The notes beneath the pieces are model-generated. The model had not been told where the DNA came from, did no database searches, and was given only the letters and a program-made list of their open reading frames with translations. 14,835 bases of DNA, from NCBI GenBank assembly GCA_964531295.1, contig CAZHHJ010000046.1, forward strand, positions 1-14,835, read 5' to 3'. The position numbers and the translations under genes are program-made. Numbering within the stretch: position 1 is the first letter of the stretch; the number at the start of each line of letters is the position of its first letter. This document shows, piece by piece, positions 7,296-14,036 of the stretch. The stretch comes from JAAYJK01 sp964531295 (GTDB lineage: Bacteria > Bacillota > Syntrophomonadia > Syntrophomonadales > Syntrophomonadaceae).

Positions 7296-9284
7296 GTGTT
7301 TGAAAACCTGACGATTTATGCGCCCACGGCAGGAGCACTGGCTCTGCTTTTCGCGGTTTATCTGACCGGAAAAGTAAACCGGGCTGAGCCTGGAAACGAG
7401 AGAATGCTTGAAATAGCGGGACATATTCATGAGGGTGCCATGGCCTTTTTAAGAAGGCAGTATACGGCCCTGGCAGCTTTCGTAGTAGTGGTTTTCCTGG
7501 TGCTGGGCTTTGTTTTACCAAACAATAGCTGGCAAACCGCTATCTGTTTTCTGGTAGGGGCCTTATGTTCTGCCACGGCCGGGTTTATCGGAATGAGTGT
7601 GGCTACCAAGGCCAATGTCAGAACCGCCAATGCAGCCCGGACTTCACAGAATGCCGCTTTGGGGGTGGCTTTTTCCGGAGGGGCAGTAATGGGCATGGCA
7701 GTTACCGGGCTGGGACTTTTGGGACTGGGCATACTGTATATAATTTACGGAGAACCTTCCATAGTAAATGGATTCGCCCTGGGGGGAAGTTCCATAGCTC
7801 TATTTGGCCGGGTAGGCGGGGGAATATATACTAAAGCAGCGGATGTGGGGGCTGACCTGGTGGGGAAAATCGAAGCAGGCATTCCAGAAGATGACCCCAG
7901 GAACCCGGCTACCATAGCTGATAATGTCGGGGATAACGTGGGAGACGTGGCCGGTATGGGAGCGGATTTATTTGAATCCTATGTGGGCTCGATTATCGCC
8001 GCCATGACTCTGGGAGCGGTAGCAGTAGTTTCTGGGAGCCTGGATGCAGGGGGCGTATTACTCCCAGTCGTGATAGCCTCAGGAGGAGTACTGGCTTCCA
8101 TTATTGGCACCTTTTTTGTCAGAACCGATGAAAAAGCCAATCCCTTGAAGGCCTTAAATGCTGGAACCTTTAGTTCCGCTTTTTTATTAGTTGTAATAGC
8201 TTATTTTGCCGTTAAATGGCTGGTCCCTGGACAGTTTGGAGTATTCTGGTCCCTGGTCGCCGGTCTCATTGCCGGAACCATCATTGGACTGGTAACCGAG
8301 TATTATACTTCAGATGAATACAAACCGGTTAAAGGTATTGCCAAATCAGCTCTCACCGGACCGGCAACGGTCATCATATCTGGATTGGGAGTAGGGATGT
8401 CTTCCACTCTCATACCTATACTAGTTATCTGTACTGCCATTGCAATAGCCTATTCTACCGGCGGCCTCTATGGTATTGCTCTGGCTGCAGTGGGCATGCT
8501 GGCAACTACCGGTATGGTGGTGGCAGTAGACGCTTATGGTCCTATAGCTGACAATGCCGGGGGCATAGCCGAAATGGCTCAACTCCCGCACGAAGTGCGT
8601 GAAACTACCGACCGGCTGGATTCGGTAGGGAACACTACCGCTGCTATAGGTAAAGGTTTTGCCATAGGTTCAGCTGCCTTAACCGCCCTGGCTCTCTTAA
8701 GCGCCTTTTCACAGGTAGCCGGGATAGGATCAGTTGATCTGCTCAATCCCATGGTTATAGTAGGGATATTGATTGGCGCGATGCTACCTTTCTTCTTCTG
8801 TGCCCTGACTATGAATGCCGTGGGCCGAGCCGCAGCTGAGATGGTAGAAGAAGTAAGGAGACAGTTCCGGGAAATTACCGGTTTGATGGAAGGAACAGCC
8901 AAGGCTGATTATGCGCGTTGCGTGGATATAAGTACCCGCTCTGCAATAAGGGAAATGATAGTGCCAGGCTTATTGGCTATCATAGCTCCGGTTTTAGTAG
9001 GATTCTTCCTGAAAGGTGAAGCCCTAGCCGGCATGCTGGCCGGTTCCATTGCCTCCGGGGTATGCTTGGCAATCATGCTGGCTAATGCCGGGGGAGCCTG
9101 GGACAATGCCAAGAAATACATCGAAGCGGGCAATTACGGCGGGAAAGGTAGCGAGGCCCATGCAGCAGGAGTGGTGGGTGATACGGTGGGTGATCCCTGT
9201 AAGGATACTGCCGGGCCATCGCTCAATATTCTGCTTAAACTTATGGCCATAGTTTCATTGGTCTTTATCGCTCCACTGTTATAA
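7296..9284 (+). CDS. hppA: Ion-pumping membrane-bound pyrophosphatase, K+-dependent type
   Basis: Integral membrane pump that couples hydrolysis of pyrophosphate to export of Na+ or H+. The 662-residue protein has many hydrophobic helices (about 16 are expected). GTG start 7296 follows AAGGAGG at 7279-7285. The cytoplasmic active site is intact: GGGIYTKAADVGADLVGK (174-191), IPEDDPRNPATIADNVGDNVGD (196-217), YGPIADNAGGIAEM (414-427) and the C-terminal GDTVGDPCKDTAGPS. GNTTAAIG (445-452) carries Ala449 and Gly452 at the positions that mark K+-dependent enzymes; K+-independent forms have Lys there. Glu227 in ADLFESY sits where Na+ pumps and some H+ pumps have their gate glutamate, so the ion cannot be decided from sequence alone. 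It lies 69 bases after secG and ends at a strong terminator. Confidence 0.96.
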   Translation: MFENLTIYAPTAGALALLFAVYLTGKVNRAEPGNERMLEIAGHIHEGAMAFLRRQYTALAAFVVVVFLVLGFVLPNNSWQTAICFLVGALCSATAGFIGMSVATKANVRTANAARTSQNAALGVAFSGGAVMGMAVTGLGLLGLGILYIIYGEPSIVNGFALGGSSIALFGRVGGGIYTKAADVGADLVGKIEAGIPEDDPRNPATIADNVGDNVGDVAGMGADLFESYVGSIIAAMTLGAVAVVSGSLDAGGVLLPVVIASGGVLASIIGTFFVRTDEKANPLKALNAGTFSSAFLLVVIAYFAVKWLVPGQFGVFWSLVAGLIAGTIIGLVTEYYTSDEYKPVKGIAKSALTGPATVIISGLGVGMSSTLIPILVICTAIAIAYSTGGLYGIALAAVGMLATTGMVVAVDAYGPIADNAGGIAEMAQLPHEVRETTDRLDSVGNTTAAIGKGFAIGSAALTALALLSAFSQVAGIGSVDLLNPMVIVGILIGAMLPFFFCALTMNAVGRAAAEMVEEVRRQFREITGLMEGTAKADYARCVDISTRSAIREMIVPGLLAIIAPVLVGFFLKGEALAGMLAGSIASGVCLAIMLANAGGAWDNAKKYIEAGNYGGKGSEAHAAGVVGDTVGDPCKDTAGPSLNILLKLMAIVSLVFIAPLL

Positions 9285-9306
9285 AAGACATTTATACATG
9301 GGTAAT

Positions 9307-9337
9307 AAAGCAGGTAGTAAAAGCTACCTGCTTTTTT
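9307..9337 (+). terminator. Intrinsic terminator after hppA
   Basis: GCAGGTAG (9310-9317) pairs perfectly with CTACCTGC (9324-9331) across a 6-base loop, followed by six T residues. Three A residues before the stem can extend pairing into the T tract. It begins 22 bases after the hppA stop and probably ends the transcript through secG-hppA. Confidence 0.9.
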
Positions 9338-9349
9338 AATATTGATAAA

Positions 9350-9484
9350 AGTAATGCCTATCTGCCAGGCAGTCGGGTTAGGATGGTAACCTTGCCTAAT
9401 TCAGGGCATATTGCTACTATGGAGAAAGAAAAAGATATACCGGTACATGAATTAGTGGAATTTATGGATAGTGAATCAAATTAG
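9350..9484 (+). pseudogene. 3' remnant of a carboxylesterase (Est30/YvaK-like) gene
   Basis: The frame ending at TAG 9482-9484 reads LPNSGHIATMEKEKD and then VHELVEFMDS. That is the usual C-terminus of the Est30/YvaK family of alpha/beta-hydrolase carboxylesterases, where NSGH carries the catalytic His and the tail packs as the final helix. Similarity can be argued from about 9350; the part from 9383 is clear. Only some 33-45 codons survive. The Ser nucleophile, Asp and hydrolase core are gone, and the hppA terminator lies just upstream. ATG 9383 has no properly spaced ribosome binding site. In B. subtilis an esterase gene sits between secG and rnr, so this looks like the fossil of that gene rather than a new insertion. 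That reading is inference from synteny recalled from memory. Confidence 0.7.
9392..9420 (+). promoter_or_regulatory. Possible promoter for the HD-domain gene and rnr
   Basis: TTGCCT (9392-9397), a 17-base spacer and TACTAT (9415-9420) lie inside the esterase remnant, after the hppA terminator and about 80 bases before ATG 9503. Some promoter is expected here because of that terminator, but each box matches the consensus only 4 of 6. Confidence 0.3.
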
Positions 9485-9502
9485 GAAATAGGGGGTGAAA
9501 CC

Positions 9503-10054
9503 ATGGATAGAGATCAGGCCTGGGAACTACTGCAGAAGCATTTAAAAAGTGTGAACCTGCTCAACCATTCCCTGGCGGTGGAAGCGATTATGAGGGGAAT
9601 GGCTGAGAGAATGGGGGAAGATGTCGACAAATTTGGCCTGGCCGGGCTCTTACACGATATCGATTATGACTTTACTGCCGATGATTTCCACCGTCATTCA
9701 CTCCTGGGAGCTGAGATATTGACCGAAAATGGCCTGCCCGAGGATGTGATTTACGCGGTTAAAGTCCATAATGAACTGCATGGACTGGAGCGGAAGAGCC
9801 TGCTTGATCACGCCCTATACGCGGCCGATCCCCTCAGCGGATTTATTACTGCGGCGGCCCTGGTAAGGCCGGATAAAAAACTGGAAGAAGTGCAACTTAA
9901 ATCACTAAAAAAACGTTTTAAAGAAAAGGCTTTTGCTAAAGGCGCCAGCCGGGAGCAGATGCAGACCTGTAGTGAACTGGGTTTAGAACTAGGAGAATTC
10001 CTGGATCTGGGCCTGCAGAGCATGAAAAAGATTGCTGCCGATATAGCTTTGTAG
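9503..10054 (+). CDS. HD-domain (metal-dependent phosphohydrolase-type) protein, substrate unknown
   Basis: A 183-residue cytoplasmic protein with a single HD domain. Candidate metal ligands in order are His22 (NHSLAVEAIM), His51-Asp52 (LLHDIDYD), His63/His66, His89 (KVHNE) and Asp109 (YAADPLSG). The domain occupies about residues 10-120. The C-terminal part (about 125-183) is charged, then Leu-rich and helical. ATG 9503 follows GGGGGTGA with short spacing, 18 bases after the esterase-remnant stop. Related stand-alone HD proteins of this size occur widely in Clostridia and are usually named only as HDIG-domain hydrolases. The likely chemistry is phosphomonoester or phosphodiester (nucleotide) hydrolysis. 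There is no GGDEF partner and no synthetase domain, so RelA/SpoT activity is not supported. It lies 64 bases before rnr and is probably co-transcribed with it. Confidence 0.85.
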   Translation: MDRDQAWELLQKHLKSVNLLNHSLAVEAIMRGMAERMGEDVDKFGLAGLLHDIDYDFTADDFHRHSLLGAEILTENGLPEDVIYAVKVHNELHGLERKSLLDHALYAADPLSGFITAAALVRPDKKLEEVQLKSLKKRFKEKAFAKGASREQMQTCSELGLELGEFLDLGLQSMKKIAADIAL

Positions 10055-10118
10055 ATTAATCTGCAGAGGAATAAGGGAATAATATTATAAACGCCCATCT
10101 ACTAGAAAGGAGGATGTT

Positions 10119-12233
10119 ATGGTTAACAAGAATGCAATTCTGGAATATATGCGGCAGGATTCATATCATCCGCTCAGTTATACGGACATGATGGAAGTAT
10201 TTGAAATACAGGCCGAAGAAGAGGGCAAATTTGCACGAGTACTGGGTACTTTGGAAAAACAGGGTGATATAGTAAAGACCCGCAAAAAGAAGTATGGGCT
10301 GCCGGAGAAAATGAACCTGACCAAAGGGGTTATAAACATTAGCCAGCGCGGATATGGATTCATAATTCCTGACCAGCCCGATACACCAGATATATTTGTC
10401 TATGGCCGAAACCTGAACGGGGCCATGCACCATGATCGGGTTATAGTACGGGTATACCAGCAGGGTCATGGAGATTCCCGGCGGCCGGAAGGAGAAGTAG
10501 TGAGGGTCATCCAACGGGCCAATAAGGAACTGGTAGGAACCTATGAACGAGGGAAGCACTCGCTGCAGGTAATACCAGACGATTCGCGGCAGATATATCC
10601 CGTTATCGTGAGCCCTACCCGCAAGTTAAAAGTGAATCACGGTGACAAAGTGCTGGTCAGCATTACTGCCTGGCCGGAGAAAAAAGGATTTGCTGAGGGA
10701 AAGATTCTGGAGGTATTGGGGAAGAAAGGTCAGCCTGGTCTGGATGTACAGGTAGTTATCAAAAAACATGGCCTGAGTACCGAATTTCCCGCCAGTGCAG
10801 TGGAGGAAGCGGTGCAGGCTGCTGCTCAGCCGATCTCTGAACAGGAAATAAGAAAAAGGCTGGACCTGAGGAAGATATCTATGGTTACTATTGATGGGGA
10901 AGATGCTAAAGATTTGGATGATGCGGTATCAGTGGAAAAAATTGTAGATGGTTATCGTCTGGGAGTACATATTGCCGATGTATCCCATTACGTGCGGGAA
11001 GAAAGCAGATTGGACAAAGAAGCCTGTAAGAGAGGAACCAGTGTTTACCTTATCGATAGAGTGCTGCCTATGCTGCCCCCGCAACTGTCCAATGATATAT
11101 GCAGCCTGAATGCCCGGCAGGATCGTTTGGCCATCAGCTGTATCATGGATATAAACCAGCAGGGAGAAGTATATAATTATGAAATTAGCAAGTCGCTAAT
11201 AGATGTTAAAGAACGCATGACCTACACCGATGTAAATAAGATACTGGCCGGTGAGGATGATGGATTAAAGGATCGCTACCGGGATTATATAGATAACTTT
11301 TTCCTCATGAAAGAACTGGCCGATATCATCAGAGAAGCGAGAATGAAGCGGGGCATGCTGGACTTTGATTTCCCTGAAACTAAAGTAATCGTGGATGAAA
11401 ATGGAGTGCCCATCGAAATAAAACGGCGGGAGCAGGGCGAAGGAGAAAAAGTGATCGAGGACTTCATGATCAAAGCCAATGAAACCGTAGCCCAGCATAT
11501 GTACCGGCAGGAACTGCCCATACTCTACCGGGTACACGAAAACCCGGATGAAGAATCCCTGGCCAAGCTAAATCATGTGCTGGGAGTGTTTGGGCACCAG
11601 ATACAGGGGCGCGAAATTCAGCCCCTGCTGTTTCAGAAGGTTCTGGAAGACATAAAAGGCCGCCCGGAGGAGCAGATGATATCCCTGATGATTCTGCGCT
11701 CTATGAAACATGCCCGTTATATGCCCCAGGCCCTGGGCCACTTCGGACTGGCTTCTAAATATTACTGCCACTTCACCAGTCCGATCCGGCGTTATCCAGA
11801 CCTGATCGTACACCGGGTTTTAAGTCTTATGCTGGTCAAGCAGCTTAGTGAACGCAAGAAAACCAGTTTAAACTCCAGGATGGTGCAATATGGCGAACAT
11901 TCGACCCTGCAGGAGATAAAAGCCGAGGAAGCAGAACGAGAACTTGTAAGTATTAAAAAAGCCCAGTACATGGAGCCTTTTGTAGGAGAAGAATTCGCCG
12001 GAAAAATTTCTTCCGTATTATCCTTCGGGTTTTTTGTGGAACTGCCCAATACCATAGAAGGGCTGGTTCATATATCCTCCATAGCCGATGATTATTATGT
12101 CTTTAACGATCGCAACTATACCTTGACCGGTAATCATGGCGGGCGCAAATTCGCCATCGGGGACACGGTAAAAGTTCTGCTGGTAAAAGTCGACACCAAC
12201 GAAGCCAAAATAGACTTCGAACTGATCCCTTAA
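10119..12233 (+). CDS. rnr: Ribonuclease R (3'-5' exoribonuclease)
   Basis: Processive 3'-5' exonuclease able to degrade structured RNA, including mRNAs released by trans-translation. The 704 residues show the full family layout. It has an N-terminal winged helix (about 1-65), cold-shock/OB domains (about 66-205, beginning GVINISQRGYGFIIP), and the RNB catalytic domain (about 250-580). The metal-binding cluster IDGEDAKDLDDAV contains Asp259, Asp265, Asp267 and Asp268. VHIADVSHYV, TSVYLIDRVLPMLP and HFTSPIRRYPDLIVHR follow. A C-terminal S1 domain spans about 620-704 (GKISSVLSFGFFVEL...EGLVHISS). ATG 10119 is 5 bases after AAAGGAGG. The bacterial rnr-smpB-ssrA grouping is kept here but interrupted by the aminotransferase gene and repeats. 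Confidence 0.96.
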   Translation: MVNKNAILEYMRQDSYHPLSYTDMMEVFEIQAEEEGKFARVLGTLEKQGDIVKTRKKKYGLPEKMNLTKGVINISQRGYGFIIPDQPDTPDIFVYGRNLNGAMHHDRVIVRVYQQGHGDSRRPEGEVVRVIQRANKELVGTYERGKHSLQVIPDDSRQIYPVIVSPTRKLKVNHGDKVLVSITAWPEKKGFAEGKILEVLGKKGQPGLDVQVVIKKHGLSTEFPASAVEEAVQAAAQPISEQEIRKRLDLRKISMVTIDGEDAKDLDDAVSVEKIVDGYRLGVHIADVSHYVREESRLDKEACKRGTSVYLIDRVLPMLPPQLSNDICSLNARQDRLAISCIMDINQQGEVYNYEISKSLIDVKERMTYTDVNKILAGEDDGLKDRYRDYIDNFFLMKELADIIREARMKRGMLDFDFPETKVIVDENGVPIEIKRREQGEGEKVIEDFMIKANETVAQHMYRQELPILYRVHENPDEESLAKLNHVLGVFGHQIQGREIQPLLFQKVLEDIKGRPEEQMISLMILRSMKHARYMPQALGHFGLASKYYCHFTSPIRRYPDLIVHRVLSLMLVKQLSERKKTSLNSRMVQYGEHSTLQEIKAEEAERELVSIKKAQYMEPFVGEEFAGKISSVLSFGFFVELPNTIEGLVHISSIADDYYVFNDRNYTLTGNHGGRKFAIGDTVKVLLVKVDTNEAKIDFELIP

Positions 12234-12237
12234 GCAA

Positions 12238-12295
12238 GGTGACGGTCCTTATGCTTCCTTACTCAAAGAAGCAACAGGACCGTCCCATGGTCACC
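12238..12295. repeat. REP-like palindrome between the convergent rnr and aminotransferase genes
   Basis: GACGGTCCT (12241-12249) is perfectly complementary to AGGACCGTC (12276-12284). An inner stem GCTTC (12253-12257)/GAAGC (12268-12272) closes a 10-base loop. Outer GGTGAC (12238-12243) and GTCACC (12290-12295) offer alternative pairing. It fills almost the whole gap between the two stop codons. No T tract follows on either strand, so it is not a standard intrinsic terminator, though it may impede RNA polymerase or exonucleases. Its core GACGGTNCTT recurs at 13531 and 13548, and ACCGTCCC recurs at 13917, so it looks like a dispersed repeat family rather than a local terminator. Confidence 0.75.
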
Positions 12296-12304
12296 CCTTC
12301 CCTA

Positions 12305-13456
12305 TTACCGATTTCTCAAGAAACCCTCCAAACGATCCAGACCTTCCTTGATATTATCCAGGGAATTGGCATATGAAAAACGAATATAACCTTCGCAGTT
12401 ACTGCCAAAATCAATGCCCGGAGTTACAGCTACCTTGGCCTGTTCTAAAATTTCAAAAGCAAATTTATAGGAGTCATTAGTATATTGTTTGACATTGGCC
12501 AGGGCATAGAAGGCTCCATTGGGGTCATACCGAGTGGCAATACCCATCCCTTTGAGACGTTTCAATAAGTACTGGCGCCGCTCATCATATATGGCCAGCA
12601 TTGACTTTACTTCCTGATCACAATCTTTGAGGGCGGCAATGCCTCCTTCCTGTGCGAAAGAAGATGCGCAGATAAAGAAGTTCTGCTGCATTATCTGCAT
12701 AGCCCGTATATATTCACGGGGAGCAATAAGATACCCCAGGCGCCAACCAGTCATGGCGTAGAGTTTGGAAAAGCCATTGAAAACAAAAGCCCGGTCGGTA
12801 AATTCCAAAATACTGTGTTCTTCACCTTCATAAATCAATCCATTATATATTTCGTCCGATATAATCAATTGGTCCAGATTAGCCAGAGTCTTGAGATCAG
12901 CAGCACTAAGTACTGATCCGGTGGGATTGCTGGGTGAGTTGACCAGGATGGCCCGGGTGCGTGGACTCAAATGCTTTTTGATATCTTCAGGGCGATATTT
13001 GAACCCATCTTCCTCGTCGACCGGTATGAATATCGCTTGTCCATCCACATAACGAATAAAGTTAGGGTAACAGGCATAATAAGGGTTGGGAAGGATAATC
13101 TCCTCCCCCTTTTCCAGCAGAGCCGAAAAAACCAAGAGCATAGCTGGCGAGCTGCCGGAAGTTATAATAATCTGCTCAGGAGATATCTCCACCCGGTATT
13201 TTTTCCAGTAGAACCTGGCTATCTCTTCTCTTAATGTAATTTTGCCCAGACTGTGCGTATAATGGGTATCATTCTCTTTAATAGCCTTTATGACCGCTTC
13301 TTTAATTGGCTCGGGAGTAGGAAAATCCGGTTCTCCCACCTCCAGATGAATGATATCTTCCCCTTGAGCCATCATAGCCTGTGCTTTTTCCAGGACTTCC
13401 ATAACGATAAAAGGTGATAATTGTTCAGTCCGAGAAGATGGTGACATTTTATTCAT
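12305..13456 (-). CDS. PLP-dependent class I aminotransferase (fold type I)
   Basis: Cytoplasmic 383-residue transaminase. It carries the motifs of the class I aspartate/alanine/aromatic group: EVGEPDFPTPEPI near 39-51, the THYTHSLG and TSGSSPAM regions, NSPSNPTG (173-180), SDEIYNGLIYEG (200-211) with Asp201 and Tyr204, the PLP lysine Lys231 in GFSKLYAMTGWRLGY, and Arg239. Near the C-terminus GIDFGSNCEGYIRFSYA carries the substrate-carboxylate arginine. The substrate cannot be read reliably; aspartate, alanine and aromatic amino acids are all possible. The start is ATG at 13454-13456, with AAGGAG about 13 bases upstream on this strand. The second Met (codon 4) is worse placed. It is transcribed against rnr and away from smpB and splits that usually adjacent pair. 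REP-like repeats lie on both sides. Confidence 0.93.
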   Translation of the reverse strand: MNKMSPSSRTEQLSPFIVMEVLEKAQAMMAQGEDIIHLEVGEPDFPTPEPIKEAVIKAIKENDTHYTHSLGKITLREEIARFYWKKYRVEISPEQIIITSGSSPAMLLVFSALLEKGEEIILPNPYYACYPNFIRYVDGQAIFIPVDEEDGFKYRPEDIKKHLSPRTRAILVNSPSNPTGSVLSAADLKTLANLDQLIISDEIYNGLIYEGEEHSILEFTDRAFVFNGFSKLYAMTGWRLGYLIAPREYIRAMQIMQQNFFICASSFAQEGGIAALKDCDQEVKSMLAIYDERRQYLLKRLKGMGIATRYDPNGAFYALANVKQYTNDSYKFAFEILEQAKVAVTPGIDFGSNCEGYIRFSYANSLDNIKEGLDRLEGFLRNR

Positions 13457-13488
13457 AATAAATATACTGCTCCTTGATTTTTCTTATA

Positions 13489-13517
13489 ATTCTATAGAAG
13501 GGCCGCAATAAAGTCTA
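13489..13517 (-). promoter_or_regulatory. Likely sigma-A promoter of the aminotransferase gene
   Basis: Read on the minus strand: TAGACT (13517-13512), a 17-base spacer, then TAGAAT (13494-13489). This is 4/6 and 5/6 against the consensus, giving a transcript start near 13482 and a leader of about 25 bases. The -35 box starts 5 bases from the left end of the REP/RAYT element. Confidence 0.5.
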
Positions 13518-13530
13518 GCAAAACCAGGGG

Positions 13531-13561
13531 GACGGTTCTTGTGGTTTGACGGTGCTTGTGG
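13531..13561 (+). repeat. Tandem 14-base repeat at the left end of the RAYT element
   Basis: GACGGTTCTTGTGG (13531-13544) and GACGGTGCTTGTGG (13548-13561) differ at one base and are 17 bases apart. Both carry the REP core GACGGTNCTT also seen at 12241. Confidence 0.8.
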
Positions 13562-13565
13562 AATA

Positions 13566-13859
13566 CGCCTTTAGAATAATACCCCTGTTAATCTAAGCAA
13601 CTGTCTTCGGGCCCTTATCTTTCAAGGCCTCCAAGAATCTATTCTCTTATGCTTTCCTGTATTTTAATTAAATTGGCGGATAACAAGCATATATCATCAC
13701 TTCTTATCTATAAAATTTCTTAAACGCACAATTGTTTTGTTCCCTTGCTCTCATCCATCAGCTCCGTACAAAATCGCTATCGATCATCTGTCTATTTCCC
13801 GTATGTTCCGAATAAATGCTCCATTTGTAGGCAACAATGTTTTTAATGATTCCAGTTAA
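13566..13859 (-). pseudogene. REP-associated tyrosine transposase (RAYT), frameshifted 3' remnant
   Basis: On the minus strand, 13859-13758 reads GIIKNIVAYKWSIYSEHTG and then QMIDSDFV before a TGA. This matches the standard RAYT stretch in which an NPVKAG motif leads into a YxWSSYxEY segment and an LVDTDFVL-type segment. The preceding NPVKAG is destroyed by a stop. After frameshifts, further family-like pieces follow in order. LEALKDKG is at 13634-13611, RRQLLRLTG at 13609-13583 and INRGIILKA at 13592-13566, and together they rebuild the C-terminal helix-turn-helix typical of these proteins. At least two frameshifts and several stops separate the pieces. The N-terminal HUH and catalytic Tyr region is missing; the REP right end begins about 30 bases upstream. 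Recognition is by motif memory, with no search run. Confidence 0.7.
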
Positions 13860-13888
13860 TTAAAGGGTCTCAGTGTAAGGAGAATCAA

Positions 13889-13930
13889 CAAACCAAGAAC
13901 CGCGGGAACAGTCGAACCGTCCCCCCTGGT
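13889..13930. repeat. Right REP end of the RAYT element
   Basis: It contains AAGAACCG (13895-13902) and GAACCGTCCCCCC (13914-13926) in the same orientation, mirroring the doubled GACGGT motif of the left end. It abuts the smpB promoter. Confidence 0.7.
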
Positions 13931-13932
13931 CC

Positions 13933-13962
13933 TTGACTGTTTAGCCTCAGCTAGGGTATAAT
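13933..13962 (+). promoter_or_regulatory. Strong sigma-A promoter P1 of smpB
   Basis: TTGACT (13933-13938), an 18-base spacer and a perfect TATAAT (13957-13962) predict a transcript start near 13969, leaving a leader of about 157 bases before ATG 14126. The -35 box begins 2 bases after the RAYT element ends. Confidence 0.7.
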
Positions 13963-13988
13963 TACTATAGAGAAATAGCAGTAAGAAC

Positions 13989-14028
13989 CCTGGTCCTGGT
14001 TTGTACTTGCCTGAGACGAGGGTATATT
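13989..14028 (+). promoter_or_regulatory. Second, duplicated promoter-like copy P2 of smpB
   Basis: TTGTAC (14001-14006), a 16-base spacer and TATATT (14023-14028). The block CCTGGTCCT...GCCT.AG...AGGGTATA at 13989-14026 repeats 13925-13960 with an offset of 64-66 bases, so P2 looks like an imperfect tandem duplicate of P1. Confidence 0.45.
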
Positions 14029-14036
14029 TTTGGGAA

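Larger units (their letters stand above)
13523..13930. mobile_element. Degenerate REP-flanked RAYT (IS200-like) element
   Basis: The ends are inverted repeats. ACCAGGGGGACGGTTC (13523-13538) matches the reverse complement of 13914-13930 except for one extra C in the C run. A second inverted pair, CGGTTCTTGTGGTTTG (13534-13549) against CAAACCAAGAACCG (13889-13902), differs by a 2-base gap. Between them on the minus strand lies the broken 3' half of a RAYT transposase gene. RAYTs are single-copy Y1 HUH transposases that sit between inverted REP sequences, so both structure and content agree. The 408-base element fills the gap between the aminotransferase and smpB promoters. The catalytic half of the gene is absent, so it cannot move by itself. 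Confidence 0.7.

Noticed and set aside
9383..9484. 33-codon frame as a functional small protein
   Set aside because: There is no properly placed ribosome binding site, and its sequence is the tail of a much larger esterase family, so it is better explained as a relic.
9503..10054. RelA/SpoT-like or cyclic-di-GMP (HD-GYP) function for the HD protein
   Set aside because: No synthetase domain or GYP motif is visible; the protein is too short for either class.
12238..12295. Bidirectional intrinsic terminator for rnr and the aminotransferase gene
   Set aside because: The stem is strong, but no T tract follows on either strand and its arms match repeat sequences elsewhere in the window; termination there is possible but not shown.
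12971..13234. 87-codon plus-strand frame inside the aminotransferase gene
   Set aside because: It is a shadow of the confidently identified minus-strand gene, with no motif or ribosome binding site.
13531..13561. Start of a CRISPR array (two 14-base direct repeats)
   Set aside because: There are only two units with a 3-base gap, no spacers and no cas genes; it is part of the REP end.
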